A stretch of 64,000 nucleotides of DNA from Brassica napus (GCF_020379485.1 NC_063448.1:10439726-10503725); one strand, 5' to 3'; shown: positions 10,653-20,663, numbered from the stretch's first letter. A program made the numbers and translations. Notes: generated from the sequence alone by a model not told the origin.

Positions 10653-11363
10653 ATGGGAGAGGCAGCACACGGCCAAGCTCTAATAGCTTCTCAAAACCAA
10701 CTACTGATTGCTATGCGAGAATTAGAAGATCAAATGGCCCGGTTAGAAGAAAGAAGCCATATGTCTAAGAGAAAGACACAAGGCCGAGGACCACCACCTG
10801 GAAAAACAAGATTTGGAGATGCACCAGAGGATGGCTATGTTGAGCCTAAGCCACCAGATCCTTCATGGATCACCCCACACCATACTTCTTCAACTCATAA
10901 ACACTTAACTCATTCTTATCTTGATTTTAAATCTGTTAATGAAGTTAAGATTTATTATTTTTCAGGAAGCAGTTGGCCAGATGACTATCTCTCTTGGGAA
11001 AGAACCATGGATGATTGGTTTTCATACCAAGGCGTGCCAAAGAAAGAAAAGCTGAGCCATGCCATCAAACAGCTCACCGGAGGTGCATACAAATGGTGGA
11101 AAAGTGTAGATGGTGCAAGATGGAAGAGTCAAAGAGAGGCCATCAAAACGTGGGAAGATCTTAAAGAGGCCATGATCAGGAAGTATGTATCCTCACTTCC
11201 AACACCAGAGATTAGAGAAAGGTACCCAAGGAGGTTTTCAAGCCATGGGTCCAAAGAGGCAAAGAGAGTGGTGCCACAACAAGGCCATAGAAGCTTGATC
11301 CATCAAGATCAGAATCGGCCAAACAAGGGGCACACAGTTTTCTATGATCAATCCCAACCTTAG
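10653..11363 (+). CDS. Gag N-terminal ORF, unit C
   Basis: 236 codons with the same Gag core. It ends at the same TAG (11361-11363), so this stop is fixed in all three units. Confidence 0.85.
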   Translation: MGEAAHGQALIASQNQLLIAMRELEDQMARLEERSHMSKRKTQGRGPPPGKTRFGDAPEDGYVEPKPPDPSWITPHHTSSTHKHLTHSYLDFKSVNEVKIYYFSGSSWPDDYLSWERTMDDWFSYQGVPKKEKLSHAIKQLTGGAYKWWKSVDGARWKSQREAIKTWEDLKEAMIRKYVSSLPTPEIRERYPRRFSSHGSKEAKRVVPQQGHRSLIHQDQNRPNKGHTVFYDQSQP

Positions 11364-11378
11364 GAGGTCCCTAAGACC

Positions 11379-12209
11379 ATGGAGAGAAAGAAATTTGTCA
11401 GCCAAGACACGTTGGCCAGACTCAAAGAAAAATCAGACAAACCGATTTTTCAAGAAAAGGCCAAGGTAAGTCCTATACTTGATAAATTTGTTTATAAATC
11501 ATCTCCAACTGGTATGAGTCACTTGTCTTTGTCTAAGGATGCTAAGACAGGTCCTGAGGTCCAGAAAGACACGATCTCCACATCCTTGTTGAGATCCAAA
11601 GTTGTCCATGATTTAAGTCCAAGAGACAAGGAGATTTTAAACCCAAAGGAAGAAGAGCCATCAAGCCAAGGTAAGTCTTCTAAATCTGAGGATTTAAAAT
11701 ATCAGACATGTTATAGATGTCATAAGAAAGGACACTATGCTGTAGTTTGTCCTACTAAGCAAGTATTGATAGAAACATCACTTGAAGAGAAAGCATATTT
11801 ATCTATGAAGAGTGATAATTTTCTTCAACCTGATTTGTTGGTTCCAAATTCTTGTGTAATGCTCTTGTCTTTGTCAAAAGGTGTTGTAACAGGAATTAAA
11901 GAGCATGAATTCAAAGGAGAGGAGCCACCAGGCGCCACACCAGTGATGAACCAGGAGAAGGTTCAAGACACAATGCAGTTCATGTTGCTTAAAGAAGCAA
12001 AACTAGTAAATAAAGTATCAAACCAAGTTCCAAGGAAAGAACCAGACCATAAGCCCAGCCATGAACCACCTCACAAGTGGAATTCTAGTGTTGAACAATG
12101 TGTTCACATGCCAAGGCTTAAGGTAATCTTCTCTGATCTTAAAACGTCCAAGACACTTGATTATCCAGATATAATGCACTTGTCTTTGCCAAAAAGTTTT
12201 GATCCATGA
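11379..12209 (+). CDS. Gag C-terminal ORF, unit C (longer form)
   Basis: 276 codons. The CCHC knuckle is intact. Because the base missing in A and B is present here, the frame runs on past EAKLVNKVSNQ into the next block, showing the original fusion. It stops at TGA 12207-12209, where units A and B have GGA. Each unit is therefore damaged in its own way. Confidence 0.8.
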   Translation: MERKKFVSQDTLARLKEKSDKPIFQEKAKVSPILDKFVYKSSPTGMSHLSLSKDAKTGPEVQKDTISTSLLRSKVVHDLSPRDKEILNPKEEEPSSQGKSSKSEDLKYQTCYRCHKKGHYAVVCPTKQVLIETSLEEKAYLSMKSDNFLQPDLLVPNSCVMLLSLSKGVVTGIKEHEFKGEEPPGATPVMNQEKVQDTMQFMLLKEAKLVNKVSNQVPRKEPDHKPSHEPPHKWNSSVEQCVHMPRLKVIFSDLKTSKTLDYPDIMHLSLPKSFDP

Positions 12210-12248
12210 ATAAAAGAAGTTGAAGGTCATAACCACCAAGGTCAAAAG

Positions 12249-12623
12249 ATGCAAAGAAGGCAGCAAACAAAAACAAGTTGTCCAAAGAAGAAAATCATTC
12301 TTCAACTTGTGGAAGCTATCAAAGTAAGTCTGGAAATTTCAAATTATTTTTATCAGTGTCCAAACACAGATATAATGCACTTGATTTTTGCCCAGAAAGT
12401 TGAGAATTTTTCAGGTTGCAAAGGAGAAAGCTTCAAAGAAATCCCACCGGATAATCTTTTGTTGCTAGGAGAATCAAACCCAAAGATGGTCAGGACTAAG
12501 CCTACTAGTTTTCAAGGAGCCATCAATTCCTTTGCTTCCAAGTTTATTATTTCGATTTTATTTCTTTCCTTATGTCATTTTATGACTGTTAGAGAGTCCT
12601 TGGTCGAGCCTATAAAGCTCTAG
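12249..12623 (+). pseudogene. Deletion-fused ORF of unit C
   Basis: The internal-domain frame is joined directly to the last ~37 codons of the LTR frame by a 1,215-bp deletion. The breakpoint is a shared CTAG at 12505-12508. The polypurine tract and most of U3 are gone, so unit C cannot prime plus-strand synthesis. Confidence 0.7.
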
Positions 12624-13106
12624 TCTTTGTTTCATTGTAAATCACCATTTTTGAAAGTAATAAGAATTATTCAGTTTTCTAGTTTTCTTAAAACTATTGT
12701 TCTAAGTCTTTTGAGCTTGTGTGAAGCAACTCCAAAGCACCTTGACTTATCAAGGCTCCTTTCCATAGAGTCTTGTGGCGTCCTCAACCCCCCCCCCATC
12801 CTTCCATTCCAATTCGTTTGCCAAGCTTGAGAGTGATACACATCCAGCAAGCAAAGCACCATCTCAATCCACTTCAATCATCAACTGATTAGGCTGAGAG
12901 TGTCACACGACCAGCAGCCTAATTCCATCCTATCTATCTTTATTCATCTTGTTTTATCATATTAGAAATCATATCTCATTTGTTTTTGCATTTGTTTTCA
13001 GGATCATAACTTGCATTCCATCATATCGCCCATCCGATCATATCTTTGGTTGATCCATCAAGCTTCCATCAACCATTTTTCCATCCCTGATTTCCAGCCT
13101 GCAACA
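12505..13106 (+). repeat. LTR4, 5'-truncated (602 bp)
   Basis: Only the 3' part of the LTR remains, from the CTAG breakpoint to GCAACA. The TATA box is retained. It is followed by TTTCTAGACC rather than the primer site, marking the right edge of the array. Confidence 0.88.
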
Positions 13107-14154
13107 TTTCTAGACCTCCCTCGATGCCCGCCAGAGCCAGATCCTTCTTACGGACTGCCATGAGCGAATCAAACAGAACAGCCATCCTCGTTAGGCGGGC
13201 ATGAAACTCGTCTCGCGGGACAACGGTCCCCGCTGGCTCACGAGTCCTCGGTTCCTCTTGACTCTGGATTTGGCGCTGAAGACGACGGACTTCAGAAGCC
13301 TTGGCTTTTTTCTCTTTCTTCATCCTAAACAATGCACTTGCCGACTTTCCGAGATCCCGCTCGAGACCGCTGACCTGAACCTCCAGCTGCGAAGTCTCAG
13401 CAGCGTGAACGTCCTCAGTAGATTTCAGTGTGGCCTCAATTCGTTTCAACGCCTCCCGCGACTCTGCTACGCCCTCTGTCAAACGTTCCACCTCCGAACC
13501 ACAGTCGCTAATCATCCCGTCGATCAACGATATGAACTGCGAACGAAATAAGAGTCAGAATAATTGAAGAACAAAGTATCCTACAAGAAAATTTGTTTTT
13601 CGAAAACGAACCTTGGCACGATATTGCGGTAAAGGCCCTGAAGGCTCTCCTTCCGTACCTTTGGAAGATCTCCTCTTCTTGGCGGTCTCGGTTTCGGCAC
13701 CATTCCTTTTGCGACCTTTGGGCAGCGGAGTGGCACTAGGCGCAGGAAGCCCTAGGACAATCTCTTTCCTGTCCAAAGGTGGAGGCATCAACTCCATTAC
13801 TTGTCCTTTCTCAGGAATTGAGACCGGGGTAGTGGAAGAGCCCGAAGGTTGGGCCAAGACCTCCGGCACTTGCACAGGTGCCGTATTCATTCCTACGAGG
13901 GGCGCATCATCGCTCAGAGACTTGTTTCCTTCGGCTGAGATCGACAGCGCATACGAGGAAGGGATAGCCGACATTTCAGCAGAGGTCCGACTCGTTTCCT
14001 TTTCGGCACTACGCCTGGATAGCCTCTCTTTGAAAGAAAGGAATCCGGCAACGAAAGCCGGAGTGGCTTCATGAATGGCCGGAATCGGTAGAACCAGGCT
14101 GGCCTCACCTATCTCGACGTCGGAGTTCTTCTTTTAGTTTTGGGAGGAAGACAT
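13107..14154 (-). pseudogene. Antisense ORF of an older Ty3/gypsy (Tat-like) element, truncated
   Basis: Minus-strand two-exon ORF. It starts at ATG 14152-14154, with exon 1 at 13612-14154, a 75-bp GT/AG intron (13537-13611), and exon 2 from 13536 to the array edge at 13107. Codon 7 is TAA, so this copy is broken at the start. Exon 1 encodes a Ser/Pro-rich region with a basic stretch (KRRSSKG). Exon 2 is a heptad-rich coiled coil. The ORF lies just inside a 3' LTR and points the other way, as in the extra antisense ORFs known from Grande/Tat-lineage elements. Function is unknown. Confidence 0.65.
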
Positions 14155-14204
14155 TCTTGCTTGAGAGAATGAAGAGAGAAAATTTGGTAATTGATGAGTT
14201 GCTA

Positions 14205-14212
14205 CTTATAAG
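14205..14212 (-). promoter_or_regulatory. TATA box for the antisense ORF
   Basis: CTTATAAG about 50 bases upstream of the antisense ATG, in the gap between the ORF and the 3' LTR. The position suits a separate antisense promoter with a short CT-rich leader. Inferred from position only. Confidence 0.5.
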
Positions 14213-14344
14213 GATATGAGGGTGACGTGGATTTCCGCAATAAAATAATCTCAAAAGACAATCTACGAGAAAACGTACCCTTAACCGAAAATTCCGTTTA
14301 AAAACACTTCACTCGCCCGTAAAATCGTGTCCGAGTCTTGCATA

Positions 14345-14357
14345 CTGGGGGGCTAAC
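14345..14357 (+). other. Polypurine tract of the Tat-like element
   Basis: A run of six G (14347-14352) immediately before the LTR start, followed by CTAAC. It fits a Ty3/gypsy plus-strand primer tract and places the lost internal domain to the left. Confidence 0.55.
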
Positions 14358-14545
14358 TGTTGGGGTCGAAAACGGTTATCTCGAAATCAACGTCTAAGAT
14401 TATCATTTTAGCAAATTCTTCACGAAAGACTTCTTGGAAGAAAGATCGGAAGAATACAAATACTTATGGACGAGGGTCTCCGAAAAGATTGGTACGAAAA
14501 GAGACAGGTCAAGACCCGAGAACCGGACCGTTCTCACTTGTCTGC

Positions 14546-14741
14546 CTCGCCCATGGGCGAGGACGACCATCACCGAGGTCACCTCGCCCGTGGGCGAGGA
14601 CGACCATCACCGAGGTCACCTCGCCCATGGGACGACCATCACCAAGGTCACCTCGCCCATGGGCGAGGACGACCAGCACCACGGTCACCTCGCCCATGGG
14701 CGAGGATGATCCGCGCCCGGTTCACCTCGCCCTAGGGCGAG
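14546..14741 (+). repeat. Palindrome-bearing tandem repeats in LTR U3
   Basis: Six units, spaced 37, 37, 32, 37 and 37 bases. Five carry the 16-bp palindrome CTCGCCCATGGGCGAG or a one- or two-base variant (CCCGTGGG, CCCTAGGG). The third unit has lost part of it. Between palindromes is a conserved GACGACCATCACCGAGGTCA-type spacer. An enhancer role in the LTR is plausible but unproven. Confidence 0.85.
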
Positions 14742-15140
14742 GACAATCCAATCCCGGTCAGTCCGACTCGTTTCGACTCTCGTGTCCTCCGTATAGTTGT
14801 GATATCCGACTTTTGGATCATATACCTCTCGTTTCGTCTCGATCGTAGTTACTCTCGAAGTTTTACGACTAAAATCGTAGAAAAGCTCGAAGGCCTAAAA
14901 ACGGCCCGAGAGGATCTAAACGTGTCTAGAGGCCAATCTACGATTTAGAAGGGACCCGAGCCCAATGGAAGTTATGACGGTTTATCCTAACTCACAGAAG
15001 TAGGATAAACGTTAAGTTTCCGAAGATAAATATCAAGATTCGAGGATAGCTACAAAGATCGACGAAAATAGAATATTCCCAAAAGAGATAAATTTGGGCC
15101 CAAAGACAAAAGAGTAAATGAGCCACCGACCTAAAACAAC

Positions 15141-15148
15141 TATATAAG
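15141..15148 (+). promoter_or_regulatory. TATA box of the Tat-like LTR
   Basis: TATATAAG about 365 bases before the LTR end, the likely U3/R border. Confidence 0.6.
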
Positions 15149-15508
15149 GAGAGCTGGAGCAGAAGAAAAGGGATCCGAGAATTTAGACTTAGAGAACTCC
15201 TGCTAGCTTAGGGAACTTAGAACTTAGGTGGTTAGACTAGCAAGGGAAGGCTTAGAACGTTTTGCCGCCTTTCTGTTCTGCTTTTGTCTAGTTAGCATAT
15301 CTCTACTCCTCTCGGAGAAGTCCTGTATTCATACTATTTCATTAATAAAACGTTTCCGAGCGACTATTTTTCTTTATCTTGCTATCTATCTTTTTACGTT
15401 CTGAAAGTGATTACGCAGAGAATTCGGACCTTCGGGGAAAATTGGGTTTTCTTGGTTTTCCTCCATACTTATTCATTAAAATCGACGGTGTGAATTCCGG
15501 TTCCCACA

Positions 15509-15900
15509 ATGACCGAGTCATCAAACCAAGTCAAGCCCGTCTCTAACTTTATGTATGACTCTTTGTCTTCTTCTAGTTCATCTCCTCCATTATTCTCCTC
15601 AGCTTGTTCAACCATAGCTCAAGAGAGTTCAGAGGTTAACTTCACCTGGTCTGAGTTTCTTCTTGACCAAGAAACCTTCCATTCCATGAAATTCGACAGA
15701 ATCATCTTGATCAAGAACTAGACAACTTTTTCGGTAACGAGTTGCAGGTGCAAGCTAATATAGCTAATACACCAACTCAATCTCAGATCGAATTAGAGTA
15801 CTCTTTGAGCAATGGGTTTGTTGAATCCATTATATATAAAGAAAAAGAGTTGTTCTTAGTACTATTTTCTAGCTATTTGGAGAATCCTTTCTATTTATAG
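15509..15900 (+). pseudogene. C-terminal tail of a MYB-type transcription factor, truncated
   Basis: The open frame right after the LTR encodes a Ser-rich peptide, then VNFTWSEFLLDQE. At about 15,690 the reading shifts one frame and stays open to TAG 15898-15900 (NHLDQELDNFFGNELQVQAN). Ser-rich linkers followed by a short W/L/D acidic motif are typical of R2R3-MYB C-termini. A MYB-like gene (At1g18960) is the expected syntenic neighbour. The DNA-binding repeats are missing and the LTR ends exactly where the coding starts, so the retrotransposon has cut the gene. The identification rests on style and synteny, not a definite motif. Confidence 0.4.
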
Positions 15901-16387
15901 TTATCTCTCTTCCTCTCCTCAAACTGCTAAATAAAGAAATAATCTAAAAACCCGAAACAAGTGCTTCCTGCAAATCTTTGATTTAAAAAAAAAAAAATTA
16001 TTATTACAAATTGAATTGAGAAAGGTTTGATCATAAACATGAGTCTCTGACTGTTAAGACTCTTTTTCAAAATAGATTTATTCAGGGAAACAGAACTATT
16101 TACTTAGCCTCAAGAGTTTTAGTTTAAGAGATTCAAAAATACAATCTCAAAGAAACAGACAACTTGTTAAGGCATGAGTTCTCTGAATTAATGTCAACGG
16201 CTGAAATGAAGATCTTCACAAGAAAGATTATAATAGAGAAGAGAAACTAGAAATAGATGAATCTTATTAATGTTTAATTATTTTTTTTTTTTATTATTCG
16301 TACTTATTATTATTACATTAGCATATCAGATTATTGCTATAGAATCAATTGAGAAATATCGTTTTCAGAAAACATAAATCAAAAGAC
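15901..16387. other. Intergenic, no gene seen
   Basis: AT-rich sequence with poly-A and poly-T runs between the MYB tail and the 3' end of the germin-like gene. Apart from likely 3' untranslated sequence of both genes, I see nothing specific. Confidence 0.6.
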
Positions 16388-17032
16388 TCAAACAGCAAAC
16401 TTGGACTTGAGATTGTTCACAGTTGCATCATCCGTCCTAAACGTTTTGGTTAAAACCGCGTTTGGAATCTCAGGCACTGAACCAAACAAAGTGCTAGGCA
16501 GAACCACTGCTCCTGGAAGCTGACTGTTAAAAGCGGTTATCAAACGCGCTTTACCTTTACCAACGTTCCATTGGAAATGGACCAATCCTCTAGGGACAAC
16601 AAACATCTCTCCAGCATTGATAACCTTCGAGAACAAACTGTTGTTCGTTGTCAAGAACCCTACAAAGACCGAACCTTCGATCACAACTCCCGCTTCGCTT
16701 GCACGCGGGTGCGAGTGAGGAGGGTTCACACCTCCAGGAGCGAACTCAACGTTGTTCATGGAAACTCCTAGAGTGTTCAGACCCGGAAACGTTAAGACGT
16801 TAGCGGGGGAAATGGCTACGCCGTTAGGGTTTGAGGTGTTTAGAGGACCGCCTAAACCGGAGAAGAAGAAGTCAGATGCTGAGACTGATGATTTGCATGG
16901 GAAGCCGTTGATGGAAGGAGAAGCTCTGAGATCTCCAACGCAGAAGTCTTGTAAAGGGTCAGGGTCAGATGAGAGTGATGGGATCACGAAGAGACAGAGC
17001 GTTAGAAGGAAAGATGTGAAAAGAGAAGCCAT
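16388..17032 (-). CDS. Germin-like protein (cupin), subfamily T type
   Basis: 214 aa, a normal full length, intronless. Residues 1-22 form a signal peptide. C31 and C46 are the conserved N-terminal disulfide pair. The cupin metal ligands are present: H106 and H108 (HSHP), E113 in germin box 1, and H152 (GLVHFQWN) in box 2. NTS at 65 is a glycosylation site. Germin-like proteins are secreted, oligomeric manganese cupins of the cell wall; some have superoxide dismutase or oxalate oxidase activity. Which applies here cannot be read from sequence. It resembles the Arabidopsis At1g18970/At1g18980 pair. No lesions are seen, so it is probably functional. Confidence 0.93.
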   Translation of the reverse strand: MASLFTSFLLTLCLFVIPSLSSDPDPLQDFCVGDLRASPSINGFPCKSSVSASDFFFSGLGGPLNTSNPNGVAISPANVLTFPGLNTLGVSMNNVEFAPGGVNPPHSHPRASEAGVVIEGSVFVGFLTTNNSLFSKVINAGEMFVVPRGLVHFQWNVGKGKARLITAFNSQLPGAVVLPSTLFGSVPEIPNAVLTKTFRTDDATVNNLKSKFAV

Positions 17033-17072
17033 TGCTATTGAGGATGATGGAAACAGAGCCTCCTCTGTTTTG

Positions 17073-17083
17073 TAATATATAGT
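17073..17083 (-). promoter_or_regulatory. TATA box of the germin-like gene
   Basis: ACTATATATTA on the minus strand about 40 bases upstream of the ATG, a close but plausible spacing. Confidence 0.55.
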
Positions 17084-17652
17084 GTTTATTCTCGGTCTTT
17101 TGGTAAAAATCTCTTTTGACTTGTTCTCTTTTTTAAGTCTGCTTTCTAAAGTTTTTAATTGATTGTGTTGTAAGAATATTTCAAATTTAAGGGCTAAAAC
17201 AATCTTTGTCTTCTCTGCTTATTCATAAAATACATTATGGTTTCAAGATTGAGCTAATGTCTTTAAGTTAAAGAGGAAAAGTCCAGAGAAGTTTTTAGTA
17301 CTCAACTGAAATTCATTGGTTAAAACGAATTAGTTGGTAAGAATCTAAACATGTTATGTTTAATTAACATTTTGGTCAGGTCAAGAGTCTCTATGAGTTT
17401 GTTCAAGTGACATTTTCATTAAAAAAAGAGCAAATTGGGTTAAAACATATTTAAAATAGTAAAAACAATTAACCGGCGTCAGGGTTAAAGTTTCAGAATC
17501 AATTCTCAGAAAGATTCAACCAATTGAAGTAAGAAACAAAAAAGGCAGAGAAAAGCTTTGCTGTAATATATAATTTCAGTATACAGATTTTGATACAAGG
17601 ACGTTGTTTTGTATTTCTTCTGATGATAGAAGAAAGCAAGTAAAAAAAGATT
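17084..17652. other. Intergenic between germin-like and MYOB genes
   Basis: Holds the upstream region of the germin-like gene and the 3' untranslated region of the MYOB gene. AT-rich, with no repeat or further gene recognised. Confidence 0.6.
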
Positions 17653-19293
17653 TCATGATTCTGATGGCATTTCGATGAAACTACGAAGCATATGCAGATT
17701 TTGAGATATCTGATATAGGATTGCTTCTCCTTCACTAACATCTAAAACTTCTGAAATTTGCTGCAACAATTCACCTTTTGATTCAATAGCACTCAGTCTC
17801 TCTGTAATCTCTGTAATCTCCTTCACTAACACAGCTTTTCTGCTTCCATCTTCTGTAACAAAAACATACAAGATTCAACCTCAATTTTTTTTTTTTAAAA
17901 AGAACATATAACCGATCAATCTTTTACCTCTTTCTTCCTCTATGATCCCATCATTGTTGGCTTTAGGCTCCTCAGCTGAATCTTGCTTGTGTTCCAAGTC
18001 TTCTTCACCATTTGAAGAACAAACCGGCAAATCCAAGACCGGTTTAGTTTCATCAAGAAACTCTTCTGGCTCTCTTCCTTGGCCGACTTCTTCTTCTCTC
18101 AACAATCCGTATCTCAATCTATAAGCTTCAATTTCAGCTTCAAGCTCTTTCATATCCTCTTCTCTCTTAACCAACAAACCATTCATAGACTGCAAAGCCT
18201 CTTGATCATACTCCGCTTGCTCATCCATCATTCTCTGATACTGCAATGCCTCCATTTGAACCGCAGCTTTCTCCGCTTGTAGCCTCGTGATCATAGCCAT
18301 CGCGTTGTTTGCCGCAACAGCTGAAGCACTCCTCTCTTCATCTAACTCCATATACAAATCCATCAATGACTTGCGGTCCAATCTAACCTGCCTCTTTAAA
18401 TGATGAAGTATTGAATCTCCATCTAATACTTCGCTCTCCGCGCCATTTTGATCGATGAGAGACTTCTTCATAGATCTCACAGACCATCTTGGACTGTTCA
18501 GAGCTGAATCAGAGAGAGGTATCCCAAAGAACCTATTGTTGTTCCCTCCTTTTACAAAACTTGGTGTTCTATCATCAACCGTGTCCCCCAAGGCACCTTT
18601 ATTGTTAACAGAATCTTCCCCCTCAGGTAGTTCTGAGTATTTGATTTGAGACAAGTCCAAAGTTCTTTGGTTGAATGAAACTCTAGGAGAAGGACTAGGA
18701 CCAGCAAAGAAAGATTGATTGTTATTATTCTTCGGTTTCTCCGTTTTGATCTTCAAGAACTCTCCACAGCAAGAACAATTTTGCTGCTTCTGCAACCTAT
18801 TGTTAGTTCTGTGAAAGTTTTCGTCCTTCTTCGAACCCGCAACCGGAAACGCTAGCTGAAGCTCACGTTCATCGATAAGAAGCTCGAGATCCTTATGCAA
18901 GATACCAATAAGAGACTTGTAGGTATCAACATCTGATTCTTTCTCGGTTGCGAAAGAGAGGAGACACCCTTCGCACATGTGTTTGATCTCGGAGAGTTTC
19001 TTGTGGACATGACAGTAAGCTAGAGAAGAGATGTTCCTCTTGTGGGAGTCGCAGATGGAGTCGTTGTAATAGAAGTCAGGGTTTGTTTTGACGAGAGCAT
19101 GGTCAAGCCTAGTGCAGAGGAGGCAAGGGGTTATGAGGTTGAAGAACCTGGCGAATTGGTTGGAGAAGAACGCGAGGAGGCCGTCGATGAAGAGGAGGAT
19201 GATGATGATCCATTCAAGGATAGCGTAGATGAACAAGTGTGGGAATGTTCCAAGTTCTTCTTCTATGAAGTTCTTGAATGAACGGTTAGACAT
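17653..19293 (-). CDS. Myosin-binding protein with GTD-binding (DUF593) domain
   Basis: Two exons: 17928-19293 and 17653-17852, split by a 75-bp GT/AG intron, giving 521 aa. The ATG at 19291-19293 was chosen over one ten codons upstream because MSNRSFKNFIEEELG is the usual family start. Residues ~18-45 are a membrane anchor. A Cys-rich stretch follows (PCLLC, then CHVHKK and CEGC). Residues ~295-400 are the coiled-coil GTD-binding domain (DGDSILHHLKRQVRLDRKSL onward). MYOB proteins anchor class XI myosins to vesicles that drive cytoplasmic streaming. The order next to a germin-like gene matches At1g18990. Intact. Confidence 0.9.
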
Positions 19294-20663
19294 TGTTTGT
19301 GATTGCAAAAAAGATAGAATCAATCAATCACAGAGAAAAATGAAAGAGGAGCAAGAATAGAGAAGATGATCTTAAAAGGCCACACATGAAGATTGAGATG
19401 ATGGTGGCAGAAGAAGAAGAAAAGACAAAACAGAGGTTTATGACATTTATTATTTAGTATTCTATTATTGGAAATAGAATTTGAATTTTTAAGGTTGAAG
19501 GCCAAAAATACCTGAAATAACGGTTAACCGCAGATAATAATGGAGTAATATTTCTGCTTTTTGGATTTTTCAGAGATAGTATCCATTAATGGGATTTTTC
19601 AGAAATACCCTAAGATAGCACTAATTTTTTTTTCCACAAATATAGACTCTAAGGATCAAAATGATAAAAATGTTTAATTAAAGAGGTAAATATACATTTA
19701 TATCTCTACGGTTAACTAATCCAAACCTTAGGGTTTAGAGTTAAAGGGTGAGGATTTGAGATTGAGGTTTAAAACTTTATAAAATAAAAAATAAATATTA
19801 AAAATTTGAAAAAACAAAATTTGAAAAAAAATTTCAAAATTTTTTTTTTTATAAAAAAGTTCGAATTTGAAAACATATAATCTAAAACTATAATTTTTTT
19901 ATTTTTTTTATTTTTATATATATCTAGGGTATTATAGCATGATTAACCCTCAAAACCCCTTTTGGTTTCTTAAAAAAAATTTTTGTTTTATCTGATTAAA
20001 AAGGATAAAAAATAAAAATAAAAAAAGGAACCAATCGCGGGTCGCCGCGTGTCAGTGGGGCCCGCAAACAGTCCAAGAAACCACCGAAAGTCGATCCTTA
20101 TTTGGTGGTTTTTATAACATGTTTCTTAATTAATTGGTGGGGCCCGCACCATAAAGGTTGTTAAGAACCCCATGAATATCCCGCGATATTGATGGCCTTA
20201 AGGTACTTTTATCTATTAAATAAAATATTTTGGTCATTTTCCTCCTTGTGATCTATTTTTGTGACCAAAACTTGAAAATTGTCTATTTAGGAGAATTGTC
20301 CTGTACATATATGCTTAATTACTCTTAATTATCACCATCTAGGGAAAGGGTTCAAAAAATAAAAATGGCTCATGAAACTGGCAACCTTATACTTTTATCA
20401 ATTCATTAAAGGTAATGAACCACATACATTCATTTTAGTTGTTTTTTTTTTTTTTTTTTTGAAACAACATTCATTTTAGCTTATCTACAAAAGATAAGAT
20501 ATAGAAAAAGCATTAAAACACCTCACGAATCACCAGCCATTGATTGAGATGAGCCACTTGAGAATCAAGACTTGTTTTTAACTTACATACCAAAAACAAA
20601 ATACATAGAACAGAGTTTTTACAAACAACAATACGAATATGGATGATGAAGAACCCTAATCAC
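19294..20663. other. Intergenic, AT-rich with a GC-rich island
   Basis: The first ~200 bases are the MYOB upstream region. From about 19,550 the sequence is A/T-homopolymer rich with a degenerate telomere-like CCTTAGGGTTTAGAG. A GC-rich block at 20,036-20,195 contains GGGGCCCGC twice and a TTAAGAACCCC end, probably an unrecognised repeat. No gene is supported. Confidence 0.5.

Larger units (their letters stand above)
101..13106 (+). mobile_element. Tandem array of gag-only LTR retrotransposon units
   Basis: Three internal domains (1680-4312, 5896-8527, 10107-12504) alternate with four LTRs in one orientation, and neighbouring units share an LTR. LTRs start TGTTGC and end GCAACA, followed by an initiator-Met-type primer site. 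A purine tract precedes LTR2 and LTR3. Only gag-like coding is present: no protease, reverse transcriptase, RNase H or integrase. This is the layout of non-autonomous terminal-repeat/gag elements, probably mobilised by a Ty3/gypsy partner. The flanking bases TCACC and TTTCT do not match, so there is no target duplication. Units A and B share lesions that unit C lacks, which points to duplication by unequal recombination. Confidence 0.9.
14358..15508 (+). repeat. 3' LTR of the Tat-like element (1151 bp)
   Basis: Starts TGTTGGGG and ends TTCCCACA. It contains palindromic tandem repeats in U3, a TATA box at 15141-15148 and a polyadenylation-like AATAAA context near 15340. The matching 5' LTR is not in the window. 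G+C content is higher than in neighbouring DNA. Confidence 0.75.

Noticed and set aside
96..13111. A 5-bp target duplication around the tandem array
   Set aside because: TCACC on the left and TTTCT on the right do not match.
14360..14848. Plus-strand frames of 60-160 codons across the palindromic LTR repeats
   Set aside because: Several frames are open at once because the 37-base unit is GC-rich and repetitive; the peptide repeats are a by-product.
16571..17075. Plus-strand frames opposite the germin-like gene
   Set aside because: The minus strand encodes a complete cupin with signal peptide and metal ligands; these are shadows.
20036..20195. GC-rich island as a MITE with defined ends
   Set aside because: I could not find matching inverted termini or a target duplication.
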